A stretch of DNA of 64,000 nt from NCBI RefSeq assembly GCF_000614545.1, contig NZ_BAKW01000001.1, forward strand, positions 372,001 to 436,000, written 5' to 3'. The stretch's first letter is position 1. Each line of letters opens with the position of its first letter. A program made the position numbers and the translations under genes. A model generated the notes under the pieces. That model saw only the letters and a list, made by a program, of their open reading frames with translations. It had not been told where the DNA came from and made no database searches. Shown here one piece after another: positions 1 to 9,751 of this stretch. Source of the DNA: Asaia platycodi JCM 25414 (GTDB taxonomy: Bacteria; Pseudomonadota; Alphaproteobacteria; Acetobacterales; Acetobacteraceae).

Positions 1-911
1 GCCCAGCTTGGCAAACATCTGCATATGCAGGCTGTAATCGGCCATCGCGACGGGGTTGTCTTCGGGTGCGACGAAATTCAGGCCCACGAAACGCGCATCG
101 TCATGAACAAGCTGATAGCCTGCATCGAGCTGGGTGAAGACCTGCGCGGGTGTCATGGTGCGTATGGCCTGAAACAGATAGCGCACGGTGACGGCGCAGC
201 CGGGATGAGCGGCTGGCGTGTCGCATTGCAGGATGTCGCGCGCATCATGCTCCATCTCATCCGTATCGTGTCGCGCTTCCGCGACCAGACGGGGGCGCTC
301 CTCCGCAAGGGCTTCATGGGCAGCAGCAAGGTCGAGATCGTGCAGCGGGTGCTGGTCGCCTGCTTTGACCATGGCGCCCAGTCCCGGTGAGATCATGAGT
401 TCGAGATAGACGACATGATCGGCGGCGGCCTGATCGCGCGCCTGGGCCAGCATCGCCCCTGATGGGCGGCGAGCACAGGAGCGAAGCGCCCAAAAGTCGA
501 GAAAAAGTGATCGTGACCGGAGCGATCTGTCGGGGAGGGTACGAAATCATGCATCGAGAGAGAATCGATCATGACAGCCCGTGCGTCGTCATGGGCCCTG
601 AGCTGGGAGACAGGGATGTCGCCCGGTGTGGCGAGGCGGCATTTTGTGGGGAGAATGCGCCCCTGTGCAAGCGACGCGCAGAGCCCGTCTTCACCGGCCC
701 AGTCGAGAAAGCTCTCGGCGGGGATGGCGCCTGCCAGATGATTATGCAGATCGCCCCCTTTCGGGAAGCTGCGCATGAACAGGGTCAGGCGGGTCGGATC
801 GCTGCGAATATGATCGAAAACACGCGCCGTCGCCTGAGCCTCGGGCGTTTCAGCCTGAGCAGACAGGATCGGGAAAGCGACGAGAAGAGCGGGTAAAAAG
901 CGGGGCACCAT
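1..911 (-). CDS. Exported adenosine deaminase-like hydrolase, C-terminus outside window, one frameshift
   Basis: Predicted metal-dependent hydrolase that deaminates adenosine to inosine. The start at 911 gives a signal peptide (MVPRFLPALLVAFPILSAQA), so the enzyme probably acts in the periplasm or outside, like ADGF-type adenosine deaminases; an in-frame ATG at 947 would bury that signal. The motif GDLHNHLAGA about 55 residues in is the family's first zinc-binding HxH segment. Near 462 the frame breaks inside CAGGGGCGATG; adding one G restores HQGAMLAQARDQAAADHV and an open frame to base 1. The C-terminal half with the remaining metal ligands lies beyond the window. The family call is good; preference for adenosine over a related substrate is inferred. 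Confidence 0.75.
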
Positions 912-1133
912 ATCGCGGAACGTGACGAAAGCCGTCCGCTTTTGCAAGCATCCCTGCGGGGATGAGAGCGCTTTTAACTGGTATTTATTGTTTATGCCGC
1001 AGTCGGCTAGCGAACCGTACCGGGGCGGGTGGAAAGGCCGGCCCCGCTTCTCGAGAGAAGCCGGTGCCCGGCCTGATCCGGGGCGTCAGGGCGGGGCGGA
1101 AACCACCCTCGACCGACCGACGCCCTGAGCGGC

Positions 1134-1412
1134 TTACTTGCCGGTCAGCGCGTCCTTGACGTTCTTGGCCGGGGAGTAGCTGAGCTTCTTGGAAGCAGCG
1201 ATCTCGATCGTCTCGCCCGTCTTCGGGTTGCGGCCCTGGCGGGCTGCCGTCGAGCGGACCTGGAACTTGCCGAAGCCCGGAATGGACACTTCGTCACCCT
1301 TGGTGGCGGCGTCGATGATGCTGGCCCAGACCGTGTCGAGGGCGGTCTTGGCGTCGGCCTTGGTGCCACCGGTAGCGGCGGCGATGCGGTCGATCAGATC
1401 AGTGGATTTCAT
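1134..1412 (-). CDS. hup: DNA-binding protein HU
   Basis: Small nucleoid protein of 92 residues, the usual HU length. It carries the HU core GFGKF (residues 46-50) and the arm RNPKTGE (61-67), whose proline intercalates into and bends DNA. The start at 1412 is chosen because AGAGGA lies about six bases upstream and the protein begins MKSTDLIDRIA as HU proteins do; a longer in-frame extension to 1568 has no HU similarity. Monocistronic and divergent from xdhA. The sequence fits HU rather than IHF because the family-specific IHF alpha/beta features are absent. Intact. Confidence 0.95.
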   Translation of the reverse strand: MKSTDLIDRIAAATGGTKADAKTALDTVWASIIDAATKGDEVSIPGFGKFQVRSTAARQGRNPKTGETIEIAASKKLSYSPAKNVKDALTGK

Positions 1413-1600
1413 TGTGATCCTCTTGCGTTTGGAATGGCCGTGGAGCCTTAGGCGCAGTTCGAAGCGAGAACAAGGCAGGAAATGCAATATTCCTGATTGT
1501 TCTCTGACGTCGAATCTCCCAATCATACAAGAGTTTAAGGAAATGGCGAAGGGGTCGACCCCTTTCATTCCTACGCTTTCCGCTTTTTGAAGGGGTCTTC

Positions 1601-3118
1601 ATGCGTCAGTCGATACGGTTCTATATGGGGGAGCGCCTCGTCAGTCTGGCCGACGTCGCCCCCGACCAGACCCTGCTCGACTGGCTACGTCATGAGGGCC
1701 GCACAGGCACGAAAGAGGGATGCAACGAGGGCGATTGCGGCGCCTGCACGGTGATTATCGCGCGTTTGAGCCAGAATCGCCTGGTTCTCAAAGCCACCAA
1801 CGCCTGTATTCAGCTCATGCCAATGCTCGACGGTGCGGCCTTGTTTACCATTGAGGATGTCGGCCATGCGGCCGCGCTGCATCCCGTTCAGGAGGCGATG
1901 GTCAACCTCAATGGCGCGCAATGCGGCTTCTGCACGCCGGGTTTTGTGATGTCGATGGTCGCGTATCGCAATGCAGACGGGCGATCGGATGACGATGCCG
2001 CGATTGATTCGGCGCTTTCCGGCAATCTCTGCCGCTGCACCGGCTATGCACCGATCGTGCGCGCCATGAAACAGGCTCTCGCTGCTCCAGACAGTCCTTT
2101 CGAGACAGCACTTTCAGGCCTTGGGGCAAGGCTCGCGGCGCTGCAGGACGGCGGAGATGTGTCGATAGAGACGCCGCGTGGCGCGATTTTCCTGCCTGCC
2201 AGCGCGGACTCGCTGGCCCTTTATCTGCATGACCATCCTGAAACGCTGATCGTGGCAGGGGCTACCGATGTTGGCCTCTGGGTGACCAAAGCCATGCGTT
2301 CCCTGCCGCGTGTGGCCTTTATCGGACAATGCCCCGATCTGATGCGGCTCGAGCGCGATGATGAAGGGCTCCATGTCGGGGCGGCGGTCACCTATGACGC
2401 TGCACGTGAAGCACTGGCTGCCCTGCTGCCTGATTTCGGGGCGCTTATCGGGCGTATTGGCTCGACACCCATCCGTAACAGCGCGACGCTTTGCGGTAAC
2501 ATCGCCAATGGCTCGCCCATTGGTGACGGCCCACCGGCGCTTATTGCCGCCGGGGCCATGCTGCATCTGCGGTGTGGTGTCGAAAAACGCGTGATCCCGC
2601 TTGAGCGCTATTTTTTGGCCTATGGCAGGCAGGACCGGCGGAAAGGCGAGTTCGTCGAGGCCGTCAGCATACCACCGCTCGCCGGGGGCACCTTCTATCG
2701 AAGCTATAAGATCTCGAAGCGCTTCGATCAGGACATCTCCGCAGTACTCGCCGCTTTCGCGCTGCGTTTCGATGAGGAAGGGATCGTGCTGGAGGCGCGC
2801 CTGGCTTTCGGAGGCATGGCGGCAACCCCCTCTCGGGCCGCACGCGCCGAGGCGGCTCTGGTCGGCGCCCCTTGGAACGAGGCCACGCTCGAAGCAGCGC
2901 GTCTGGCATTGACAGAGGACTTCACTCCGTTGAGCGATATGCGTGCCAGCGCCTGGTATCGTCAGACAGTCGCCGCCAATCTGCTGACGCGTTTCTTCGA
3001 GGAAAGTCAGGGTGAGACCACGCGCCTCGCCAAAGCTGGAGGCTCGTGCATGTCTGACCCGATCGCTTTGGAAGCGCTGCCTTCCTCCGTTTCTGTGCCT
3101 GAATCGACCGTGACATGA
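1601..3118 (+). CDS. xdhA: Xanthine dehydrogenase small subunit (2Fe-2S and FAD)
   Basis: Electron-transfer subunit of the cytoplasmic molybdenum enzyme that oxidises hypoxanthine to xanthine and then urate. 505 residues. The N-terminal plant-type ferredoxin domain has CNEGDCGAC (Cys41, 46, 49) and the second cluster domain has QCGFCTPGF and NLCRCTGY. Residues of about 190-370 form the FAD-binding domain (VAGATDVGLW, TPIRNSATLCGNIANGSPIGD), followed by the CO-dehydrogenase flavoprotein C-terminal domain. The ATG at 1601 follows GAAGGGG. The stop overlaps the xdhB start by four bases (ATGA), indicating translational coupling. Intact. Confidence 0.95.
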   Translation: MRQSIRFYMGERLVSLADVAPDQTLLDWLRHEGRTGTKEGCNEGDCGACTVIIARLSQNRLVLKATNACIQLMPMLDGAALFTIEDVGHAAALHPVQEAMVNLNGAQCGFCTPGFVMSMVAYRNADGRSDDDAAIDSALSGNLCRCTGYAPIVRAMKQALAAPDSPFETALSGLGARLAALQDGGDVSIETPRGAIFLPASADSLALYLHDHPETLIVAGATDVGLWVTKAMRSLPRVAFIGQCPDLMRLERDDEGLHVGAAVTYDAAREALAALLPDFGALIGRIGSTPIRNSATLCGNIANGSPIGDGPPALIAAGAMLHLRCGVEKRVIPLERYFLAYGRQDRRKGEFVEAVSIPPLAGGTFYRSYKISKRFDQDISAVLAAFALRFDEEGIVLEARLAFGGMAATPSRAARAEAALVGAPWNEATLEAARLALTEDFTPLSDMRASAWYRQTVAANLLTRFFEESQGETTRLAKAGGSCMSDPIALEALPSSVSVPESTVT

Positions 3119-5409
3119 AGCATGAAAGCGCCGTGCTGCATGTCACCGGGAGGGCGCTCTATATTGACGATCTCCCGGAGCCCAAGGGGCTTTTGCATGT
3201 GGTGCCGGGCTTGAGCGAGAAGGCTCACGCACGCCTGATCTCGATCGATCTTTCTGCCGTACGTGCGCTGCCGGGCGTGGTGCGCGTGCTGACTGCGAGC
3301 GATATTCCCGGCGAGAACCAGACCAGCCCGGTTCATGCCAATGACGAACCGCTTCTGGCGCAGGATCTGGTTCAGCATGTCGGCCAGCCAATCTTTGCGG
3401 TCGTGGCCACAGAGCGCTCCATTGCCAGACGGGCAGTGAAGCTGGCGCGTATCGTTTACGAAGAACTGCCCGCCATTCTCGATATCGATAGCGCGAAAGC
3501 CAATGGCAGTGCCGTCGTCTGGCGCCCGCTCACCATGGCGCGTGGCGATGTGGAGCCCGCGCTCGACAATGCGCCGAGACGGCTTCAGGGCAATCTGACC
3601 ATTGGCGGCCAGGAGCATTTCTATCTCGAAGGGCAGGTGGCGCTGGCCCAGCCCGGCGAAGCAGGCGAGATGCGTCTGTGGTCCTCCACGCAGCATCCCT
3701 CCGAAACGCAGCATCTTGTGGCCAGCGTGCTGGGGCGGCCGCATCATCTGGTCACGACAGAGATCAGGCGCATGGGGGGCGGATTCGGCGGTAAGGAATC
3801 GCAGGCCAATGGCTGCGCCTGTCTCGCCGCGCTGGCGGCCGAGCTGACCGGGCAGGCCGCCAAGATGCGCCTCGATCGCGATGATGACATGGTCATCACC
3901 GGCAAACGCCACGATTTCAAGGTGGCTTACGATGTCGGCTTTACCGATCAGGGCGATATTCTGGCTGTGGATATGGAGCTCGCCGCGCGATGCGGCTGGT
4001 CGGCCGATCTTTCAGGCCCGGTGACTGACCGCGCCCTGTTTCATGCCGATAACGCCTATTTCTACCCCGATGTGCGGTTTCGCTCGCTCGCTCTGAAGAC
4101 CAACACGCAGTCCAACACCGCATTTCGTGGTTTCGGCGGGCCTCAGGGCATCATCGCCGCCGAGCGTGTGATCGAGGAAATTGCCTTTGCCACGGGCATG
4201 GATCCGCTCGATGTGCGTCTGCGTAATGTGTACGGCACGGGCGAGCGTAATGTGACGCCCTACCACATGGTGGTCGAGGACTCGATCACCGATCTGGTGA
4301 TGAGCCAGCTGGCCGAACGCTGCGATTATCGTGCGCGCCGACAGGCTTTGCGCGACTTCAACCTTGCGAGCCGGAATCTTCGAAAGGGTATCGCCCTCGT
4401 TCCGGCCAAATTCGGCATTTCCTTTACCGCGACCCATTACAATCAGGCCGGGGCGCTGGTACATGTCTATACCGATGGTTCGGTGCAGGTGAATCATGGC
4501 GGTACGGAGATGGGGCAGGGGCTGCACACCAAGATGGTGCAGATCGTGCGGCACGAATTCGCCCTGCCTGCTGAAAGCGTACGCATTACCGCCACCACCA
4601 CGGGTAAGGTGCCCAATACCTCGGCCACGGCAGCGTCTTCGGGGGCCGATCTGAATGGCATGGCGGTGCTCGATGCGGTCAGCCAGATCAAGGGACGCAT
4701 GGTCGCTTTTGCCGCAGAGAAATGGCAGGTGGCGCCTGAACGGATCGTCTTTGCCCCAGAGGGGGTCAGGATCGGAGAGGAGATCGTCTCTTTTCGTGAT
4801 CTTGTCTGGCAGGTCTATTTTGCCCGCATCTCGCTCTCGGCCAGCGGGTTCTACAAGACTCCCAAGATCTCGTGGGATGCGGCGACAGGAAGGGGGCGGC
4901 CCTTCTATTATTTCGCCTATGGCGCCGCCTGTGCCGAGGTAACGCTCGATCTGCTGACCGGCGAGAACACAATTGATCGTGTCGATATCCTTCATGACGC
5001 CGGAGAGTCGCTCAATCCATCGATCGATATCGGCCAGATCGAAGGCGCTTTCGTGCAGGGGGCGGGTTGGCTGACGACGGAAGAGCTGGTCTGGGATGGT
5101 CAGGGTAGGTTGCGCACCCACGCCCCGAGCACCTATAAAATTCCCGCCTGTTCGGATCGACCGCGCATTTTCAATGTGGCGCTGCTTGAAGATGCGCCTA
5201 ATCGTGAGGCAACGATCTACCGCTCGAAAGCTGTCGGTGAGCCGCCCCTGTGCCATGGCGTGGCCGTGCTGCACGCGCTGTCTGACGCGATTGCGAGCCT
5301 CGATGCCTACCGGTCCTGCCCATCGCTCGATGCGCCCGCAACGCCTGAAACGCTGCTGCGTACGATCATGCGTGTTCAGGCGCAGCGTGCCGATGGAGCC
5401 TCCGCCTGA
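3115..5409 (+). CDS. xdhB: Xanthine dehydrogenase molybdopterin-binding large subunit
   Basis: Catalytic subunit of xanthine dehydrogenase, 764 residues, intact. The N-terminus has the aldehyde oxidase/xanthine dehydrogenase a/b hammerhead (TGRALYIDDLPEP). The molybdopterin-binding part shows RMGGGFGGKES, FRGFGGPQG and GGTEMGQGLHTKM, and the C-terminus has VGEPPL, where the Glu is the family's catalytic base. It starts within the last codons of xdhA and is followed 38 bases later by xdhC, so the three form one operon. With adenosine deaminase at 1-911 and adenine deaminase at 11669 it suggests purine catabolism. No pathway-specific regulator is visible beside it. Confidence 0.96.
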   Translation: MKHESAVLHVTGRALYIDDLPEPKGLLHVVPGLSEKAHARLISIDLSAVRALPGVVRVLTASDIPGENQTSPVHANDEPLLAQDLVQHVGQPIFAVVATERSIARRAVKLARIVYEELPAILDIDSAKANGSAVVWRPLTMARGDVEPALDNAPRRLQGNLTIGGQEHFYLEGQVALAQPGEAGEMRLWSSTQHPSETQHLVASVLGRPHHLVTTEIRRMGGGFGGKESQANGCACLAALAAELTGQAAKMRLDRDDDMVITGKRHDFKVAYDVGFTDQGDILAVDMELAARCGWSADLSGPVTDRALFHADNAYFYPDVRFRSLALKTNTQSNTAFRGFGGPQGIIAAERVIEEIAFATGMDPLDVRLRNVYGTGERNVTPYHMVVEDSITDLVMSQLAERCDYRARRQALRDFNLASRNLRKGIALVPAKFGISFTATHYNQAGALVHVYTDGSVQVNHGGTEMGQGLHTKMVQIVRHEFALPAESVRITATTTGKVPNTSATAASSGADLNGMAVLDAVSQIKGRMVAFAAEKWQVAPERIVFAPEGVRIGEEIVSFRDLVWQVYFARISLSASGFYKTPKISWDAATGRGRPFYYFAYGAACAEVTLDLLTGENTIDRVDILHDAGESLNPSIDIGQIEGAFVQGAGWLTTEELVWDGQGRLRTHAPSTYKIPACSDRPRIFNVALLEDAPNREATIYRSKAVGEPPLCHGVAVLHALSDAIASLDAYRSCPSLDAPATPETLLRTIMRVQAQRADGASA

Positions 5410-5447
5410 TCGATTTCGATCTCATTCATGCCTGGCAGCGTCAGGCT

Positions 5448-6209
5448 GTGGCCGTTCTGCGCGTGGTCGTGGCTGATGCCAGAGGCTCGACTCCGCGCGA
5501 GGCGGGTGCCTTCATGCTTGTTACCGAGACGGCGCAGACAGGCACCATTGGCGGTGGTCAGCTCGAATGGGAGTCTCTGGCCCGCGCGCGCCAGATCCTG
5601 CGTGGCGAGGCCGGGCGCGAGGAAAGCCGCTTCGTTCTGGGACCGCAGGCCAATCAGTGCTGCGGCGGCGTGGTGGTGGTCCGCTACGAGCCGGTTTTCG
5701 ATCTCGATGCCGAATTGCGGGCTATCAGGGCGCAGCGTCTGTCCTGGCCGGTTCTGGCGGTGTTCGGGGCAGGTCATGTGGCGCGCGCGCTGATGCAGGC
5801 GGCGTCGTTGCTGCCGCTGTCCCTGCGCTGGATCGATCCGCGGGCAGAGGAATTCGGCGCAGTGCCCGAAGGGGTGCGGGTCTGCGTGACCGATCAATGG
5901 GAGCGTGAAATCGCCAGCCTGAAACCCGGAGACGGGGCGCTGATCATGACGCCCAGCCATACGCTCGATGCGCTGATCGTTGCCGCCGCTCTTGAGCGAA
6001 GCGATCTCGCCTATGTCGGGCTGATCGGCTCACGCAGCAAGAGGCGGCGTTTCGAGGCCGGGTTTCGGGATATCGGGCTCAGCCAGGCGCAGATTGACGC
6101 GCTGGTCTGTCCCATCGGGGCGCAGGGCCTGCGTGACAAGCGTCCCCAGATCATCGCCGCCTTTGTCGCGGCAGAGCTGGCCGCCCGGTTGGTCTGTCGG
6201 CCCGAATAG
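5448..6209 (+). CDS. xdhC: Xanthine dehydrogenase accessory protein XdhC
   Basis: Maturation factor that binds and inserts the sulfurated molybdenum cofactor into XdhB. The N-terminal part has ARGSTPREAGAFMLV and NQCCGG, the XdhC cysteine motif; the C-terminal part is a Rossmann-type domain (VLAVFGAGHVARAL, YVGLIGSRSKRRRF). The GTG at 5448 is the first standard start in frame, but homologous-looking residues (LIHAWQRQAVAVLR) continue upstream to 5406, where only CTG is available right at the xdhB stop. The real start may therefore be CTG at 5406, or a base may be missing there. Third gene of the xdh operon. Confidence 0.9.
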   Translation: MAVLRVVVADARGSTPREAGAFMLVTETAQTGTIGGGQLEWESLARARQILRGEAGREESRFVLGPQANQCCGGVVVVRYEPVFDLDAELRAIRAQRLSWPVLAVFGAGHVARALMQAASLLPLSLRWIDPRAEEFGAVPEGVRVCVTDQWEREIASLKPGDGALIMTPSHTLDALIVAAALERSDLAYVGLIGSRSKRRRFEAGFRDIGLSQAQIDALVCPIGAQGLRDKRPQIIAAFVAAELAARLVCRPE

Positions 6210-6281
6210 GGCAAGGTGAGGAGCGGTGAGGGTTCGGTTGCGTTTCTGCGGCGACAGCCCGACGGCATAAGGAGGAATTTC

Positions 6282-6957
6282 ATGACCGGACCCGGCCCGA
6301 TACGCGGCATCCTGTTCGATATGGATGGCGTACTGCTCGATAGCGAAACGCTCTCGCTCGATGCGTTTGTCTTGGCGGCGCGGGATCTGGGGCACGACAT
6401 GCCCATCGGGTTTGCCCGTCAGATGATCGGTCTCCCCGGCGATGCCTGTGCGCGTCTTGTGGTCGAGACATATGGGCCTGAAGTCGATCTCGGGGCGCTG
6501 TTTCGTGCGCAGGACCGCCATATGCATGAACTGGTCGAAGCGGGTGGCTGATCATGAAGCAGGGCGTAGTGCCGCTTCTCGATTATCTCGATGCGCGCAA
6601 GCTGAAGCGGGCCATTGCAACCTCATCGAGCCGCGCGCGCACCGACGCCATCTGCGTCATGTCGGCATCTATGAGCGTTTCGATGCGATCGTCACGCGTG
6701 ACGATGTGACACGTGGCAAGCCTGACCCCGAGCCTTATCTGCGGGCCGCCGCTGCGATCGGTATCGATCCGGCCTATTGTCTGGCGGTGGAGGATTCCCA
6801 TAACGGGGCCCGCGCCGCTCATGCTGCTGGTATCAGGGTAATCGTCGTGCCTGATCTCATGGCTCCAAATGAGGAAATCATCGGCAAAGCGCATGCGATC
6901 ATGGACGACCTTCATGAAGTGCGCGACTTCATCGAACGCGCCGATAGCGCGGCCTGA
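6282..6957 (+). CDS. HAD-superfamily phosphatase (beta-phosphoglucomutase/GS-like), two frameshifts
   Basis: Haloacid dehalogenase-type hydrolase acting on a small phosphorylated metabolite; the exact substrate cannot be told. The N-terminus holds motif I, LFDMDGVLLDSE (nucleophile Asp in DMDGV). Motif II falls in ATSSSR and motifs III/IV in GKPDPEPYL and VEDSHNGARAA. The ATG at 6282 follows a strong AAGGAGGA. The frame breaks near 6545 and near 6640, each repaired by one added base (EAGGLIMKQG and TDAHLRHVG), giving one protein of about 225 residues, normal for the family. It lies 72 bases behind xdhC and may be in the same transcript. Confidence 0.85.
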
Positions 6958-6977
6958 CCGGCGCGGTACCGGCCGGT
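6957..6977. terminator. Possible terminator hairpin behind HAD phosphatase
   Basis: ACCGGC and GCCGGT form a six-base stem around a nine-base loop directly after the HAD stop codon, between that gene and the convergent feo operon. No clear T-run follows, so the call is tentative. Confidence 0.35.
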
Positions 6978-7062
6978 TGCTCTGCACGGCTTTCTCCACA
7001 TGCCGGATAAAGAGTCTGTCCCTGAAGTGCTCCTCGTAACCTGCTTAGCGCCGTCAATGGGG

Positions 7063-7251
7063 CTAGTGACAGCCCCCACCTTTGCAGCCGTTACAGCCAT
7101 CGCAGCCTTTCTTCGAGGCGCTGTCGGGTGCGGTTTGTCGGGCGATCCCGAGCCGGGCCTTGAGGCGCGCCGCGTGAATGGGGAAGAGCCTGTTCAGCCA
7201 GAAGAGCAGGGCAATCACAACGAGGGTGATGACGATCAGGCTCTGGATCAT
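7063..7251 (-). CDS. Small membrane-anchored Cys-rich FeoB-associated protein
   Basis: 62-residue protein with one N-terminal membrane segment (SLIVITLVVIALLFWL) and a C-terminal cysteine cluster KKGCDGCNGCKGGGCH. Proteins of this shape (FeoB-associated Cys-rich or FeoC-position proteins) lie downstream of feoB in many Proteobacteria and are thought to assist ferrous iron transport, perhaps by binding metal; the mechanism is not established. Its ATG overlaps the feoB stop by four bases (ATGA), so it is the third gene of the feo operon. Intact. Confidence 0.85.
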   Translation of the reverse strand: MIQSLIVITLVVIALLFWLNRLFPIHAARLKARLGIARQTAPDSASKKGCDGCNGCKGGGCH

Positions 7252-9118
7252 GATGGGGTTCCTGTAAGGGCGCGTGTCACATGATAGGTAAGCAGCGCCG
7301 CCACATAGGCAAGGCCAAACAGATACGCGGCAGCACCCAGAACGACCTTGAGTGAGCGTGTCTCGCGGCGCATCACGGCAAGGGTCGAGATGCATTGCGG
7401 CGCGTACACATACCAGGCGAGCAGCGAGAAAGCCGTTGCCATGCTCCAATGCGCGCTGAGCAGGGGCATGAGCTGGCTAGCCGCCGTGTCGTCATTGGCG
7501 CCCAGCGCATAGACGGTGGCGAGCGCGCTGACCGCGACCTCTCGCGCCGCAAGGCCCGGGATAAGCGAGACGCAGATCTGCCAGTTGAAACCGATCGGCG
7601 CAAAGATCGGCAGCATCCAGTGGCCGATCATGCCCGCCAGACTGTAATCGATAGCAGCCCCTGTCGCGTTGGCTGGCGGCGAGGGGAAGCTCGACAGCGC
7701 CCAGAGCAGAACGTTCAGCGAGACGATGATGGTGCCGACGCGCGAAAGGAACATGACGGCGCGCTGCCACAGACCCAGCGCCACGCTTTTCAGGTTCGGC
7801 CTGCGGTAGGGAGGCAGCTCCAGCATCAGCGGATGTTCGTCTGATTCCACGCCACGCGTCATGAGGCGTGCTGCGATGATGCCGCTGACGATGGCCACGA
7901 AATAGAGACCGAACAGAACCAGCCCCTGTAACCCCAGAAAGCCCAGCACGGTACGATGCGGCACGAAGGCCGCGATCAGCAGCGTGTAGACAGGGAGTCG
8001 CGCTGAGCAGGTCATGAGCGGTGCGATCAGGATCGTCACCAGACGGTCGCGCGGATTCTGGATGGTGCGTGCCGCCATGATGCCTGGAATGGCACAGGCA
8101 AAGCTCGAGAGCAGGGGAATGAAGGAGCGCCCGCTCAACCCGGCAAGCGCCATGATCCTGTCCAGCAGAAAGGCTGCGCGTGCAGATAGCCGGTTTCTTC
8201 AAGCGTCAGGATCCAGAGAAACAGGATCAGGATCTGCGGCAGGAAGACAATGACCGTGCCGGCGCCTGCGATCACACCGTCTGCCAGCAGGCTGCGCAGC
8301 AGCCCCTCAGGCAGGGGCGAGACGATCAGCTGACCCAGAGAGGCGATCCCCGCCTCGAGTGCGTCCATGATCGGCTGTGCCCAGGCGAAGACCGTCTGGA
8401 ACATGAAGAACAGCACAACCAAAAGAATGATCGGGCCCCAGACCGGGTGTAGAAACCAGCGGTCGAGCCGGTCGGCCATTCGGTCGTTCTTGAGCACCGA
8501 TTCATTGGTGAACCGTAATATCAGCGCGCCGACCTGAGTATGCAGATCGACCCCTTCCGGCAATGCGGGGGGGAGCGGAAATTCGGGCTTTTCGAGCGCG
8601 TCGAGCAGATGGGTCACACCGCTCTTGCGCAGGCTGATGGTCGGTATGATCGGCACGCCAATGGTAGCAGCGAGGCCGGGTACGTCGATCTTGAGACCTA
8701 TACGGGCGGCTTCATCCATCATGTTCAGCACGACCAGCATGGGTCGGCCGAGCTGGATCAGTTCAAGCAGAAAACGCAGATGAAGGCGCAGATTGCTGGC
8801 CGAAACGACGCAGATGATCAGATCGGGTTGCTTCTCGACCGCATGGCGCCCCATGCAGACATCGCGAGTAACGTCTTCATCGGGGCTCGTGGCGCTCAGG
8901 CTATAGGCGCCGGGCAGGTCGAGCAGTCTGATGGAGCGGCCCAGCGGAGTGGTGAAACGCCCCTCCTTGCGCTCGACCGTGACACCGGCATAGTTGGCGA
9001 CTTTCTGCCTGCTGCCGGTCAACTGGTTGAAGAGCGAGGTTTTGCCGCAATTGGGATTGCCGACGAGGGCAGCCCTTAACGGTTTTGTGGCCGTTTCCGG
9101 CGGGGCGACAGCATGCAT
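7248..9118 (-). CDS. feoB: Ferrous iron transporter FeoB, one frameshift
   Basis: Inner-membrane Fe2+ permease with a cytosolic G-protein domain. G1 is GNPNCGKT (residues 20-27), G3 is DLPG and G4 is NMMD. Gate-type hydrophobic segments follow (PIILLVVLFFMFQTVFAW, IVFLPQILILFLWI) with the FeoB core signatures LEETGYLARAAFLLDR and SFACAIPGIMAAR once repaired. The break lies near 8182, where TATCTGCACGC needs one G to read YLARAAF. Total about 620 residues, typical for a short FeoB. FeoA lies six bases upstream and the Cys-rich protein overlaps the stop. Confidence 0.93.
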
Positions 9119-9124
9119 ACTGCG

Positions 9125-9364
9125 TTAAAGATCATGCTTGAGTGTTATGCGCGAAGCTTCGCCGCGGCGAAGGGCAAAACAGGTAGATCCCAGACGCACT
9201 GCGATAGGGTCATGGCCGACCGGCCCCGTCGCGACGATTTCGACCGGCGCACCGGGTATGAAACCCAGCTCACTGAGGCGCGTCGCGATTGGATCGTCCT
9301 TCATGCGTGCGATGACCTGACTGATGATCGCGTGAGCCCCTTTAGGCAGGGTGTCGAGTGTCAT
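9125..9364 (-). CDS. feoA: Ferrous iron transport protein A (SH3-like)
   Basis: Small cytosolic SH3-fold partner of FeoB. The pattern MTLDTLPKGAHAIISQV, LSELGFIPGAPVEIV and FALRRGEASRI is typical of FeoA. I choose ATG 9364 (79 residues) because AGGTGGG lies eight bases upstream and the family starts at this point; the in-frame ATG at 9400 lacks a good ribosome-binding site and overlaps a palindrome that looks like an operator. First gene of feoA-feoB-Cys-rich protein. Confidence 0.9.
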   Translation of the reverse strand: MTLDTLPKGAHAIISQVIARMKDDPIATRLSELGFIPGAPVEIVATGPVGHDPIAVRLGSTCFALRRGEASRITLKHDL

Positions 9365-9399
9365 GGGTAGGCCCACCTGAGCAAGATCGTGGCGTTCCA

Positions 9400-9414
9400 T
9401 GAGAACGCTTCTCA
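9400..9414. promoter_or_regulatory. Candidate iron-regulator operator before feoA
   Basis: The 15-base palindrome TGAGAACGCTTCTCA (six-base arms, three-base centre) lies 36 bases before the chosen feoA start. It matches the outer bases of Fur 7-1-7 sites (TGAnAAT-n-ATTnTCA) only in part. Operator function in iron repression is inferred from position and symmetry. Confidence 0.45.
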
Positions 9415-9487
9415 GTTGCCTAGATAGGCCTTCACGAATTCTTAGGGAAGAGGGACGCGTATGAAACCTTTGCAGGAAGGACCTGTG

Positions 9488-9751
9488 TTACCGGCTTTTG
9501 CGATGGCTAGGGTCTTTCTCATAGGTGCAAGCGATCTCTATGGCGGTGACGATTGCCGCTCGTGCCTGGGGGCTGTTCTGCCAGCAAGTAGCGCCAAGCT
9601 GGGTCGCGATGCGCTGGCATAAGGCCTGCGCTGTTTGCGGGGCCAGCTCTTTGAGGCTTTGGATGCCGCATTCTTCGAGGCGTTGCAGAACAGTGGGGCC
9701 GATTCCGCGGGCTGAGAGAAGGAGTTTACGTTCCGTTTCGTGAAAAGGCAT
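9488..9751 (-). CDS. Helix-hairpin-helix protein, Cdd1-like
   Basis: 87-residue protein with a helix-hairpin-helix signature (LLSARGIGPTVLQRLEECGI, then SLKELA), the fold of small Cdd1/pathogenicity-locus proteins. These hairpins bind DNA non-specifically in other proteins, but no function is established for this family. The start at 9751 has AGGAG about ten bases upstream. It lies alone between the feo operon and a divergently transcribed oxidoreductase. Intact. Confidence 0.7.
   Translation of the reverse strand: MPFHETERKLLLSARGIGPTVLQRLEECGIQSLKELAPQTAQALCQRIATQLGATCWQNSPQARAAIVTAIEIACTYEKDPSHRKSR

Noticed and set aside
1086-1128. Inverted repeat TCAGGGCG/CGCCCTGA behind the HU gene as terminator
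   Set aside because: The 27-base loop and lack of a T-run make it a weak candidate.
4012-5274. 420-codon minus-strand frame opposite xdhB
   Set aside because: Antisense shadow of an intact xdhB with no recognisable domain.
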